Below are positions 28,321 to 40,861 of a stretch of 64,000 nt of DNA, in pieces. The notes below the pieces were generated by a model. That model was not told the origin of the DNA, ran no database searches, and was given only the letters and a program-made list of their open reading frames with translations. The position numbers and the translations under genes are program-made. Origin of the DNA: Pyronema omphalodes (Eukaryota > Ascomycota > Pezizomycetes > Pezizales > Pyronemataceae); the NCBI GenBank assembly GCA_024516155.1, contig JAJJXM010000006.1, positions 186,001-250,000 on the forward strand, written 5' to 3'. The stretch's first letter is position 1. Each line of letters starts with the position of its first letter.

Positions 28321-31067
28321 ATGCCTTCAACCCGTCAACCGCGCAAGCCTCGTCGCTCACCTTCGAAGGCCGCTCCTTCCTCGTCTCAAGCTTCTCCTAA
28401 GCCTTCCACTCCCTCTATCGCTGCACCGAACGCCGCTTCTTCCTCGACTAGGGCTTCTCCCAAGCCCTCAACTGCCTCTATCTCTATATCAACAGCCGTG
28501 GACTATGAGCTCGACACTCCATGGGGATTTGGAGAGTCTTCTCAGTCTGAAGATGATTCCGAACCGGAGGTGGAGGTTCACTCTGGAAGTCCTCCACCTT
28601 CATCGAAGAAACAGGTGCAACCTCCTCAAAGTTATGGCGCTCCTCCCGGTCTTCGTGTCCCACCTGGTATCGTCCCGAATAGACAACCGAATAAACCATA
28701 TCGCGATCCCCAAGTAGTCATTGACCGTCGGTTACAAATTCATTCGGTTGATCTTCTTGACCTTGGCATAGGAGCTGGCGGTTTTGCTGAACCAGGATGG
28801 CTTGAATATCCCTCCGAATCCGAAGGCGGAATAACTACAGACATAGAGTTTATTTCACCATATGCCGACCATGATACAGATCCCAATATGGTCACTTTAC
28901 ATCAGCCTGTTGGAATGTTGATGGACAATGAAGGAGATGCAGCCGAGAGAGCTGGTCTTCCTCCAGATTGTATGTCATCCCTATTTACTACAACTATTCA
29001 CTCTAACAATTATTAGCAACCTTTTCGTTACCAGCACGCCGTCACCATGATTTTGACTTCAAGTTCTTTGGGCACAGTTTTAAGAACACGCACAATATTG
29101 CCAGAAAGACTGGAACCCATATTTCCTTTCCCACCAACGAAATCGTCGAGGGACGTGGTCTCGAACCTGTCCTTAAGCTATGGGGTTCGCCAGAAAACAT
29201 TTTACGTGCCCTACACGACCTTCACGTACTTTCTGCACAGGTTCAAGATATGATTGAAAGCGGGGTTTCCCGTGTGGGCGGCTGGGCAAAAGTCAAGGCT
29301 ATGACTACGGATGCTAAGCAAAAGCAGATCGATACGTTTTTCATGAAACAGAAGATTAGACAGATTTACCGTCATGCACCTCCTGACGGAAAAACGTTCC
29401 CTGCCGTCGGAATTTTCATCTGGCCGACCGCGGAACTGAACCCCCAGGATCACCTCGGAAAGGGTTTCGAGGGTTTAGATGATATTCGCCAGGAGCAAGA
29501 AGTTTACATTCTGTTCAACCGAGCAAAGAATATGTTCCGAATCCTAGGCGAAGACCGTGAAAAGGTCTCGGTAGCCCTTACCAGAATGAAGGGAGTTTTT
29601 CGTGAGGTTGCAACCCTGACTCGCAGACCGACAACGGAGGTGCTTCTTAAGCCGCCTTCTCTAGAGCTGAAGGCCACGCGAGTTGCCGTTGCCACAGCTA
29701 GGGACTTACAGAATCGTCAAATAACATTCCAGGTCAATGAAGAAAACATGGGTGTCACAGCAAAGCTTGATGGACCTGCACCGACCCGTGATTTTATGGA
29801 ATACTGGAAGGACCGTTCTGTGACCATTCAGAGAGCAAACATGAGCTTTATGCGAAAGTGTCTCCTACGAGGTCTTGAAGATGTTGCCTACTGCCGTTCT
29901 TATGTGCGGATGCGTGTATATATTGGACGAATGGTTTTCTTCTCCTACATGCGGACCAAAGCACCAGATGGCCGCTACGATATCGATGACTTCGGCGAGG
30001 GAGTCCGAAACTCAAGAACAGAGGGTGAAGTGATCCGTTCAATTGGCACTACCCGCTACGATATTAAAGATAACGACATCGCCAAGCAGCTCATCGACAA
30101 CTGTAATAACCACATCCTGCATCCTAAAGACATCAACATTGACAACCCAAAAGAGATAGAGCCTCATATCTCAGCTACCTTTTTCTTGAAGCTTACAGGT
30201 GACGACAACTCTAAAAGTAACATCCGTTTAGAAGTCGATTTCAAACGCAGACCCAAGTCCAAAACCTATGTCACCGAATCGTTACGATGGCTTACTCAAC
30301 GTAACAAATCCAACAATTCAAGGGGCGGCTTTCACCGTGGATGCCTGGACTTGAAAATGGTTGATCTAGAATCGGAACTGGCATACCAAATTGAAATTGC
30401 ACAATGGAATTCATTCGCCGAGTACAGCGATTATCCCGCTTTCCAGGCTTTCATGACTAGTCTCGGTGTCGAAGAAATTATTGACGAGTTCCATCCCATC
30501 GGTCCCCCACCTCCCGGTATGCCAGATCAACGCCCGAAAGTGAAGAGAGTCACGTTCGTCAACACCCCGTCGCTTACCGTGTCCTCGCTTGTCCAAAAGA
30601 CTAAATGGCGGTACCACATGGGTGCCACACGCTACGTCTTTGAAATTACCCGATACGAAAATTTACCGATTAACGAAGTGGCCGCCAATTTCGCAGACAT
30701 GGTTCAAGTCTCTTACAAGGATGTTAGAACTCCATTCGATACTCGTTGGGGTGCTGCGGTTTATAATGAAGACTGGGACATCAAGTTATCCCAGCAATCT
30801 GTGGCTCCGTTGGGACTGCGTGGGCCCTGGGAACCAACAATTGAGAAATTCTTTACTCCTACCGGTGTGGGACGTTTGGATTCAAGATTGGGACGGGATT
30901 GGGGTAATGATGGATTCGAAGAATTTATTGGACGCGTGGAGGAGGGAATGGCAATGGTTAGACAGGCGCAGAAGCAGTGCCTCCATAAGAGACAGGCAGA
31001 GGAAGAGGGTTGGCCTGCTGGAGTTAACGCCCCGGATTGGGCAGGGGATGAAGAGTTCGATGTATAG
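28321..31067 (+). CDS. Fungal protein of unknown function with two KH-like segments
   Basis: Two exons, 28321-28969 and 29017-31067, are separated by a 47-nt intron (GTATGT...CTCTAACAATTATTAG) and encode 899 aa. The first 110 or so residues are a Pro/Ser-rich basic then acidic disordered region. Residues about 228-292 contain FKNTHNIARKTGTHISFP followed by a strand and the helix ENILRALHDLHVLSAQ, which resembles a KH RNA-binding fold lacking a clear GXXG loop. A second such segment lies at about 338-415 (EVYILFNRAKNMFRILGEDREKVSVALTRM). The rest, to residue 899, is a mixed alpha/beta region without a motif I can name. It may belong to a fungal domain-of-unknown-function family (possibly DUF7905, from memory). 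Nucleic-acid binding is inferred from pattern only. The gene stands alone with long flanks. Confidence 0.85.
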
Positions 31068-31733
31068 GAGGGTTATGAAGGGGGTTATTATAAATAAAAA
31101 ATAAAAAAAATAATAATGAAAGAAATGGGTAAAAGACAGAAGATCAGGGAAAGGAAAGAGTTGGGAAAAATAGGGTGTTATTCTATTCATAGGTTATCAG
31201 GTTATGGCGCAATTCGTGGGAAATCTGTTTGGCAATCGTCTTTTTGTTCATGGTACATCTATTTTTTTTTTAGCATCGGCTGATGGGGTATATAGTGAGA
31301 TGAGTATACCGTTTACGCGATAAGTTGGGATACTTGATGTTTTATTTTCCTTCCAGATTCATAAAAGTTATTTAACAAATTTCTTGATATCAATTTCGGT
31401 GGCTACTAGTGATATACCATGAAAAATAATTGCCGAACTATGAATAATACCCCTCTCTCCTAACCTTCTATCTCTTGCCCATTTTTGTTTTTTGTTTTTA
31501 TAATAACCCCCCTCACAAACTCCCCTATAAACCGGACTCCCCACCTGACACCCCCTACATAATCCGTAGCATTAACCCCAATAGACTAACCCCCGCCTTT
31601 ACGTATTTCTTGTGAAAAGACTACTTCTGTGCCTATTTAAACATCCCCGTTACATCTTCTACGGATTCAATAATTTCCTGAACCCGGGCATTACTCCGAT
31701 CTTGTGCCTATGTTGTAACAACGCGGGGCGGGC

Positions 31734-31754
31734 GGGGGGGGGGGGGGGGGGGGG
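31734..31754. repeat. Poly-G run, 21 bases
   Basis: Twenty-one consecutive G are preceded by GGGGCGGGC. It is the longest G run in the window and lies in intergenic sequence. Confidence 0.9.
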
Positions 31755-32671
31755 TGATGGTCATGGTCATGGCTAGAGGTAAAGGGTTTTAAGACTTGTG
31801 GGGTATCGTGTGTGGTTCTGTTTATGTATTAGAAAGAAAGAAAGAAAGAAAGAAAGAAAAGAAAGGGGGGGAAGGGGTGGGGAAGAAAAAATGACTGCAA
31901 TTGATGCTACCTTCTGAGTAAATGAAAAATGTTGGGTGTCGATTTGGTTCTCATGGAAACGCACAGGGGGGTGCGGTATCAAGGGTTGTTTATAGTAATA
32001 AAGGAGGCGGTTGCTGGATCTAGCATCTGGGTAGGAAGGGTACTGGGGTTGATTTTGCAGCGTGGGTTTGCGGGATGAGGGATGAGGGATGAGGTAGTAG
32101 GGAGTAGGGATGGGGGATGAGGTAGCAGGGAGCAGGTAGCAGGGAGCAGGTAGCAGGGAGCAGGTAGCGGTGTTAAACATGGGCCATGGTCCGGTTGGCT
32201 ATGGTTGATTGTGGAATTTATAGCTGGGTGCAGTAGATTGTAGTACGCAGTCAAATGAGCGGATACTGGGGAGATAGTTTATGCGGTGGTGTATATATAA
32301 GATAAGTTTTCTACAATAAAAGCAGTTACAATTCCATTATGTTTTCTGGCTACTAATAGGTACTCTGTATCATGATGTAAGAAAGATGCAGGGTTGTTGA
32401 TTCCGGAGTTGTTACTATTTGACGATAAATCATAACTAAAGACAGATATTCCACATACAAGAAAAACCGTTTCTATTTTTATTTTTATTATTTTTTTTTC
32501 CACTGCTACTTCTACTGATACATAATATATTGTATGATGATAATTATCAATGTTCTCTAAGCTTGTGCTTTCTTCCCTCCGTTGCCACCTTATGTAGAGC
32601 GTTTATACAGCATTTCATCAAGCTATAAAAGCCGGAGAAAGGCCGCAGTAATAAGCCCCCATTCTGGCATC

Positions 32672-32993
32672 AAATTTTTAGGAACTGTAAGACACCGATA
32701 AATTCGTTACTGAGTCGGCATTGAATCAAAAACACTGCACATTTCTCCGTCTTGGCTACTGGCATCATCGTGTATGCTGTTCCTCATCACGAACTCTGAT
32801 TACGAACCTCAGACCCAGAACCCTACCTTGGAGCTGACTTGTATTATTCACCGAGTACCCTCAAGCTGTCCAAACATCTAAACCTCCATAAACTCCTTCT
32901 CGGGGCAGGTGGGGTTAGTTATACATCTTGAAATTTCACCTCTCGGAACCAAATTTTTGGGAACTGTAAGACACCGATAACCTCGTTACTGAG
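32672..32993. repeat. 43-bp direct repeat pair (32672-32714 and 32951-32993)
   Basis: Both copies read AAATTTTT(A/G)GGAACTGTAAG, then ACACCGATAA and a TCGTTACTGAG end, with about three mismatches. They are 279 bp apart. The sequence between them is not itself repeated elsewhere in the window as far as I can see. No coding frame is associated. Confidence 0.85.
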
Positions 32994-33730
32994 GTGAAAT
33001 CGGAGATCTAAAGTGGGATTTGGGTCATTTATCACGGAGTTATTCCTTTTGGAGGAACAGCAAGCTTGATCTATGTATGGAATCCATAGGTTTTCTCTTT
33101 AGCCTTTAGGTGTACCCTCCAGCATTAACTCAGTGGTGCACAAGGTGAGGTGCAGAATAAAAGGAACATAAAAAAGCGGAGTGTAGTATATTGTGCCTAC
33201 ATATACGTCTGGTAACTAGAAGTAGATTCTGAGGATACGTTACCTACCTTACCACTCTTTAAACTGGTTGTACTCCCCTATAAGCTTTCTAGAAGCCTAT
33301 CTTCCAAACACACACAGCCAGAATCACAGTCTACGATACCAGGTAACCTCAATACCATACTCATCTTTCCGCTTCGTGAGACACCGACTTAGACACAACT
33401 AGTCTCAAATCCACATGTATACAAGTATTAAGCCATCTTCACTCAACACAACGAATCCAACTCCCACATCCATTCTTCACTATTACAGCACCATCTCACC
33501 ATCTACTATCTTGTCAAGAAATCATAACCCCCAATCCGAAACCTAGAATCAAAAAGCATTTCAATTCCACTCTAGCTATGTTTCATAGGGTATAAAAGGG
33601 TATGTATAAACAATTCACAGTACTAAATTACATAACTAGCTAACTAGGTTGGTAGGTTGGTAGGTAGGTAATATCCACAGCCGGAGACTACCGGAAACCT
33701 ATTAAAAGATTTCTCTGTCTCCTATCCTAT

Positions 33731-36700
33731 CTATGCGTCCTCCGGTTTAGATTCTGCCGTTTCGGACTGCGGCTGCGTAGGCTTCACAGGCTCTACAGGT
33801 TTAGTAGAACCGACAGCTAGTTCAATTGTCTTTTTCTCCTCTGTATCCTTAGTCTCTGACTCCTGCTTCTCTGTCTCCTTCTGCTCTTCATCCTTGAACT
33901 CCTCCTTTGCCGCGGTGTCATTATCATCAGCATTCTTCTCTCCCTCTTCAGTCTCCTCCTTCTTCCCCTCCTTCTTCCCCTCCTCTACACCCTCCTCCTT
34001 AATCTCACCCTCAGCAGCACCTTCCATCGCAACACCTTCCATCACAACATCAGGAATCTCAGCAACCCCAGCAGCCTCAGCAGCCTCAGCGTTCCTAGCC
34101 ATAAAGTCCTCCTCACTAACATCGCTTCCTTCATAGTACTCAAGGGAATCCTCGCTGTCATCTGAGTCTTCTTCGTAGTCGCTGTCTTCTTCATCGTCTT
34201 CGTCTTCTTCTTGGTTTTCTTGGTTTTCGTTTCCGTCTTCGTTGTTGCCGGCTTCGCCATCTTCGTCATTGTTGTTGCCGGCTTCACCGGCTTCACCGGC
34301 GTCTTCGTCGTCGTCTTCGCCGTCGTCTTCGAAGGCATCGGGAGGAGTAGGAGGAAGTTCTTGGGCATCATCGGGCTTATCTTTGTCATCATTTGGCTGG
34401 TCTTTCTCTTCGGATAGCTGGTCGTTCTCTTCAGTTGCCTTATCCGCGTCAGCAGCCTTCTCTTCCGCCTCGTCTGGCTCCTTCTTCTCCTCTACACCAT
34501 CAACCGCCGAAACCGGCAGTCCACCAAGCGGGTCTGCATCTACCACAACATTTCCCCCCTCTTTGTCCTTTCCTTCTCCACTGTCCTTTTCCATTTCATC
34601 CTCAACTTCATCTTCGCCTTCATCTTCGCCTTCATCTTCGCCTTCATCTTCGCCTTCATCTTCGCCTTCATCTTCGACTTCATCATCATCCTCAACCTCC
34701 TCCCCCTCCTTCGGTACCCAAACCCCCACACCCTCCAGCAACCCTCTATCCCCTCTTCCCCTCTCCGCACTTCCCGGCATCATAACCACCCCCTCACCCC
34801 CGGGCGCCGGTTTCAAGCTCTTATTAAACCACCTATCGAGAACCTTTAACTGAGGCCTAATCCACGCGCCGCTAACATACGGCAGAACCCTCCATTCCAC
34901 CGCAGTTCTCGTCATCGGTAGAATATGCAGGGTTAAATTTTTCGGTCCCGAGAAGGCGAAGAGTTCATTCGTTTCCAGGAGGAGAGAGAAAGTTAAGAAG
35001 TAAGAGGTAGGATTTTCGAGGTGGTAGGTTAGTGTCATTGCGGGGGATTGTGGGGGTGGAGATTTCATGGGTTTGGCGGTACATAGTACCCGGGGCTCAC
35101 GTAACGGGACAAAGAGACGCGGGACTTGGAGGATTGTAGTAGTGGGGGATAAAGAGCAGGGACGTGTCCAGGTTAGTTCTAGGCTGATGTCGAGGTGGCT
35201 GGGTGTACGGTCTTCTAGTGATGCTTTGAGGATATCGAGAAGGAATGGGTAGGAGGTTGTTTCTTCGGGTTTCAGCACGACTTCTCTTCGCTGCTTCTTC
35301 TTGGGTGGGTGGACTATGCAGTCTGCGGCTCCGGATAGGTTGAGGACTGGGAGCTTCCAGCTGGTGATGGTTATGTCGTCTTTGGAGAGTGATAGTAGTG
35401 TGGGTGTTAGGCACCACCGTTGTGGAATACCGTGAGGTCCGCTCTTATCTGGGATTGAGAAGTAGTCCGGCCACTGGGCTGGGTGAACCCTGGGGGAGAA
35501 ATCGTAGGTGCAGCTAAAGGGTGTGATGATCGGTAGCTCAATCGATACAGTTTTCTCGGTTGGTGTAGCCGGGTCAGAAGTGAGGTGGTAACGGAGTTTA
35601 ATTTCCAGGGTGCAATCTGCAGGAATAGAGGAGGAAGTGAATGTAAAGTATCGAACGAGCTGTTGATTAGGATGCATCAAACCCAATGGGTGTAGGGCAG
35701 GAATCTGAGGGAGTGCATCACCGGAGTCGTCAAGCCACGTTATCACTGGTTGAGGGTGTGGGTTTCCTTGATCTCCCTCGGAAGTGGTGATAGGCCAGCC
35801 TAGGATTTTCACATCAATACCAACATCCGCATCCTCCTCCTCACCATTCGTGATCACAAGACCAATCTTGACCGCTTCGTCGGTATAAATGCCATTCTCC
35901 AATCCCTTTGCTATAACCTCCATCTTTGGAGGCCTGGGCAGAATAGTAAGAAGGCTAGGGTTTGCCCTAAGCGGCCTCTTTATCACTTCCCCAGCTGCAT
36001 TTTTGTGCCACCACACTCCTTTGCCTCCATTTCTCGTAGTGAAGGGATTCTTGATAGGGAGAGGATGAACAGAGGATGCACTATCGTCTTCGATAAACAT
36101 GTTGATGAATTCCAGGTCGAAACTGGAGTTGACCATGCAGAAGGTTCCCATTACTGCTTTTGCGGTGCCGGACTCACGGAGAATTGCTGATAGTTCGTAG
36201 ATTTTTGTTTCACCAGGGGCAATGGAAAGGTCCGTAGCTGCTGTCAAGAAGCCGTGCGCGGATAAAGAGTTGGGGGAAAGTAAAGCGCCGTCCGAAGTGG
36301 TGACGAGATCCGACAGGGAGGAACGAAGGTCGAGGATCTTGGGGGTAGTGGAGGGTGGGGTGGCGAGTGCGGGATCGTGACGGAGAAGAACAGTTTTGAG
36401 ACCGCCTTCGTAATTGATTTTAAGCTCGCTAAACACCAGAGGTGCGGAAGAGGGGTGCGCGTTGCTGGTAATGCAAAGTTGTGAGTTGACAGCTTGACCA
36501 GCATGAACAGAGGGTGATTCGAAAGAGTAGGATACAGAGACTACAGATTGTTAACGCGGAGTTGATCAAACACTGGGGATGTCAAACTTACGAGGATTGA
36601 CGATATCACTAGCTCTGGCCACAATCGTCGGCTTGACGCTGGAGGGAGGCATATCCTCAAGACATTTGCTGAGATCGTATCGCCGGTCGGTCTTCTCCCG

Positions 36701-38637
36701 AAAAACGGAACGACACATGAGCTCAAACTCAGCTATGAGAACGCCGCCTAGATCTCCACCTTTGCGGCCGCAATCAATGATTTTCCAAAGTACATCCTCC
36801 AATAGGTTCCACCAGCCTTCTTTGCGGTAACGCGAGGAGATTGTTCTAAGGTCTTTAAGAGCTTCTACCCAAAGCTCGGGCTTTTGTGGGGCTTTCTGGA
36901 TCCGCAAGTTGGCAATTTGGTAAGAGATGTTTGCGGACATCCGGATTTGTTGCCTCTGGTCAAACTCAGTTCGGGCAAGCAGCAACAGAGGAAGCTGCAG
37001 GGCTTGATGATCTACATCACGCTCATCCACAGGATCCGGACAGAGATATGTGTCAAACCCCTTAGCATTATCTCCAGGCTGAATCTTCTTTGCCCTCCTT
37101 CCTCTAATCTTGATCCACTCGGCAGCGGAGAGATAGTAGTATCCCGGATGGTGCAAAAGTTCTTGTGAGGATAACCTCTCGCCAGCTCGTTCCGGATTGA
37201 AGAATACAAGCGGAGTCTCAGCACCGGACCGACCAAGGGTGTTATCAACGGCGAATACAGGCAGACCTGAGATCCTAAGCATATCTGCCAACATCTTGTT
37301 CCACCGGGAGATCCAAGCTGCGAATCCATATGTTTCTGTTCCCTTTCCTTTCCGGTCCAGAACATCTCTCATTCGTAGGATATGGTAAGACCACCGCTGC
37401 TTTGCAAGAACATAGTTCTCCATCCACAAGTAACAGCGCACGATTCGAATCACTAATACGTCTGCAATAATCCTAGCCTCCGCCCATCGTTCTGACCAGG
37501 AACTCGTAGCTTCGAAAACTTCAGAAAGAAGCTTCTCATAAGCTGTCTCAAAGTTCCTCGCCGCTACATCCATCTCCTGCCTAAACTCTGCAAAAACTCC
37601 CAACTTGAATTCATATCTCAGATTCCATCCCTGTGACGACAACGCCCTAGAAGTCGGTACCGTAGGAGGTGGGATCGAGCCTTTATTCCGCTTGCGCCTA
37701 GCATGCTTTGCAAGTTCTCGATAATATTCCACAGCACCTGGGTATAGAACTCCTAGGAGGGTGTTCACGAATTGCTCCTGCTCCACCGGGGAGACGTTTG
37801 TTTGGCAAGCAAAGAAATTAGCATTAGTAGTCATGCCGGTATGTCGTCTAATAGTAGTAAGGCGTTCGTCGACCTCAGCTGTCGTCATGATCGACCTCTC
37901 GCATAGGATTACGGCAACATATTTCGTCCTGCTACCACTGCCGCGGAATTCGTCACTTCCAATTACGGTTGCTGATGACAACGCCCCGCCAGCTGTCATA
38001 AAGTGTTTTTTACTCTGGTTTATGGCTTCTATTATCTTGTTGTCCTCCATGTTTTGTAGGCCAGCATCGTTAGTGTCCGTGTATAAGGTGAAGAAACTGA
38101 CGAAAATCGCGGGTAGTAATGATTGGTGCTTGCGGAGCCATAAGTGAGTGAGCGCGCCGTCTGGGAAAAGCGGGGAGTCGGGAGAGAGCGGGGAGATTGG
38201 CGAGTGCAATGTCCGTGTAGGAGAACCTTCAGTAGGTGAGGATACAGCTCCAGCCGAAGGAGGATTGGCTTTGCGAGGTGGTAGACGGTATTCCTACGAT
38301 TGACAGCTCTGTCAGTACTCGAGTCGAGGCCCGCTTCAAGCTCCATGGAGAAACATACCCTCCCTACAGCTCGAACTCGGAAAACTGGTCGCTGATTAAT
38401 CTTGAGACCGGCCTCGGGTCTTCTACCCCATATTCCGGCGACATCATGCTTCAAAAAGAACTCTAGCAAGCGCTCGGAGGTTTCGTCGGTCAGTGACGGA
38501 AGGTGAGATGCTACCAAAGGACCTTGGTTCAGCAACGGAAACTGTGGAATCTCCGTATACTTCTCTTTACCCCCGAGACCCGAAAGAAGAAGTAATGGCG
38601 CTTCGTGGGTGATGAGTTCTATCGGATAGGCGTCCAT
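33731..38637 (-). CDS. TRAPPC11-like trafficking protein (foie-gras and gryzun regions) with acidic tail
   Basis: TRAPPC11 is a subunit of the TRAPP tethering complexes that act in ER-Golgi and Golgi transport. Three exons, 38637-38359, 38293-36592 and 36540-33731, with introns of 65 and 51 nt, encode 1596 aa. The N-terminus MDAYPIELITHEAPLLLLSGL and the region around residues 340-640 (VRCYLWMENYVLAKQRW, FFNPERAGERL, HPGYYYLSAAEWIKIRG) match the foie-gras domain. The following 600 residues, with alternating beta-strand text and YFLTFSLLLETNELFAFSGPK, match the gryzun/C-terminal part. From about residue 1272 a roughly 320-residue tail is dominated by Glu, Asp, Asn and Lys. It includes a 12-bp coding repeat (GEDE) at 34606-34680. 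This tail exceeds what I recall for the family. The gene is divergent from the RXT2-like gene, with 450 bp between start codons. Confidence 0.88.
34606..34680. repeat. 12-bp coding minisatellite in the TRAPPC11-like acidic tail
   Basis: Six copies of a 12-base unit (CTTCATCTTCGC on the plus strand) encode repeated Gly-Glu-Asp-Glu on the minus strand. The repeat stays in frame because the unit is a multiple of three, so copy-number change would lengthen or shorten the acidic tail without a frameshift. Confidence 0.9.
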
Positions 38638-39087
38638 TGTGTCGGAGGGGCAAGCTGTGCAGCAGCGGATGTTTGACAGAGCTTAAGGTTGCCAAGGTGC
38701 GCACGGGGCAGACCTTATCGTCATTATGCATCACTCGTAAAGATACGTTTTGGGTAATTTAATAACATGGGTATCTGTAGAATAAGATGAGAAGACTACA
38801 AATCAATAATGATGAGAAGGCCATCTGAATGGACTGTGGCAGAAAACTCGTTATCGAGTCGTCCTGCCATTTTGTTGGTCCCCCTCCGCGCTGATTTTCC
38901 TTCACGCGCGGTTGTGTGCTGTGGCACCGGGTTTGGTGTTTGGCTGGGCACAAAAGCGGCTCTCCCCGTGAGGCAGTTAGAGAACAGTCCGACTGGCGTT
39001 GCTCCCTCAACACCAGACAAGACCCGCACAAGAAGCACCAGCCTACGAAACCCCCCACAGCACAAGAAGCTTACCCCGCCACCAGAA
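38638..39087. promoter_or_regulatory. Shared divergent upstream region of the TRAPPC11-like and RXT2-like genes
   Basis: Only 450 bp separate the ATG at 38637 (minus) from the ATG at 39088 (plus), so both promoters and 5' leaders must lie here. ORFs crossing it have no recognisable content. No factor-binding site could be assigned by eye. Confidence 0.6.
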
Positions 39088-40861
39088 ATGGCTGCCGAAA
39101 AGCGAATAGTTGTTGAAACTATTGCGTATGTTTACACCGTCCGACGCCCAGAGCATCCTACTATTCTCACCTCGACGCGCTGCCACTGACAGTACTATTT
39201 AACTTTACAGAAACCTCAAACGTGCCTTAGAGCAACGCGATGATGGTGACGTCATTCTAAACCTGTCTATAACCTCTCTACAGTGAGCTAATAGTTCCTG
39301 TTCAGGCTCCGAATCAGACGACACGATTGTTGGTAATTCCAATCGCGGCCGCAAGCTTAAGCGCAGGGCAAAGTTCGTTCACGAGGGCAAGTTAGACGAT
39401 GGGAAAGGCGTAAATGGCTTCAAGGAGGTATGCACACGCGGGATTCCAATGTTTTGTGCTTCGAGCGAGCACCGGGAAACTGACGTCGTTGTGACAATCT
39501 AGGAGATCGTCTTCCACGGCCGCAAAAAGAAAATCATCTACCGCAAACCCAATCGCCGCAAGAGAATAGCTGTCGGATCGGACGACGAGGATGAAGACGA
39601 CAGCGAGAATGGCGACGGGAGTGGGTCTGAGGGGTCTGATCCGTATGAAGGAGTTGATCTTACAAGTGCGCTTCCCGTCGCCTCTGTTTCTTGGTTATTA
39701 CGGGTAGAAGGATGAAATTACTGACCTAGATTTTTTTGAACAGAGCTTCTTGCACCATTAATGTCGGCGGCCGATTTACCATCGCACCCCTCACTCGCCC
39801 ATATCTACACCTCCCGTACCCTGAACGAGCTTATCCAACAAGCCCTCGAGAAGATCTGTGAAGAGAAAGCCCACACTGTGAAGCTCAAAAATCTACTGAC
39901 AAAATTCTTGGGCGACGATCCGTGGATCAATCTGGGAAAGATGGTATGGCCGACCGAACCAGACCACGAGGCAGAGGCCCAGGCTCGAAGTGAAAGCCTG
40001 TTAAGACAATTGACAGAGCTGCGGAACCACAATAGTGTTGGGCGGGTACCTGCTTCTTCCACGGATCCAGAGACAAATGGCAAGCTTTCCAACGGCACTC
40101 TAAAGGCGACACAAAATGGCGTTGAAGATGAGGATCAGGAGATGATGGACGTGAACGGTACCACAGAAGATCATCAGGCGTCAAGCGAAACCGAAGCTGG
40201 CATAGAGAAATCCGCCGAGGGCGAAAAGATTGTTGCTGTTAGGGAAGGCCCGCCAACAGAGGGTGATGAAAATTCCAAGAAATCGAATATTGATGCTGCA
40301 GAGGTGCTCGACGAAGATGCCGAAACTCGAGGCGCCACACCGCCACCCGAACCCCACCGTATGACCACAAGATCCGCCAATAATAATAATAATAACCCCA
40401 CTTCCCCCAGAGCTGAATCAGAAGCTCCCAGCATCGAGGTCGATCCATTCTTTTTCCCTCCGGATTACTCTGTCGACCGCGATTATGGTATTCCAGCAGC
40501 AGAAGCTGCCGAAACTCGTCGACTGTTGACACAGAGTGTGCAGCGACAGGACGAGTTCATCCGCGGCTTAGAAAAGGTCCGAAATGGCTTGTTGAAAGCT
40601 GAGAAATATCGCAAAAAAGTTTGGGAATGGTGCCGGACAATGGAGGGAATGCGGGAATATCATCAGCATCTAGCTGAAGTCTCTGGTGTTCCTGGCAACT
40701 TTGACATTGATACTGCCTCGAACGTTGGCCTGAGCGACAATGAGGACTGGTACGATATGGAAATCTGGAAGCTCGACGAGCCCCTATTGAAAGGGCAAGA
40801 AGAGGAGGACGAGACAGATGTTGCCCAGCAGAAGAAGACTCGTCGCAGAGGCGACAAGTAG
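39088..40861 (+). CDS. RXT2-like subunit of the Rpd3L histone deacetylase complex
   Basis: Rxt2 is a nuclear subunit of the large Rpd3 histone deacetylase complex. Five exons, 39088-39125, 39211-39245, 39306-39427, 39503-39665 and 39744-40861, with introns of 85, 60, 75 and 78 nt, encode 491 aa. Each junction keeps the frame. The RXT2 N-terminal region runs across exons 3-5: a basic segment (RKLKRRAKFVHEGK, HGRKKKIIYRKPNRRKR), an acidic run, then KLLAPLMSAADLPSHPSLAHIYTS-type text followed by TLNELIQQALEKICEEK. A low-complexity acidic middle is followed by a conserved C-terminal part (FFFPPDYSVDRDYGIP, RQDEFIRGLEKVRNGL, VWEWCRTMEGMREY). The two first exons are tiny (38 and 35 nt), which is why a simple ORF view would miss the true start. 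Confidence 0.88.

Larger units (their letters stand above)
31068..33730. other. Intergenic between convergent genes
   Basis: The stretch contains 3' flanks of the plus-strand gene ending at 31067 and the minus-strand gene ending at 33731. It holds a run of 21 G at 31734-31754, a GAAA array at about 31831-31860, AGGGAGCAGGTAGC repeats near 32115-32165, and a 43-bp direct repeat described separately. No gene is recognised. Confidence 0.55.

Noticed and set aside
34242..34853. 203-codon Ser/Pro-rich frame on the plus strand
   Set aside because: It is antisense to the acidic tail of the TRAPPC11-like gene; Glu/Asp codons read as Ser-type codons on the complement.
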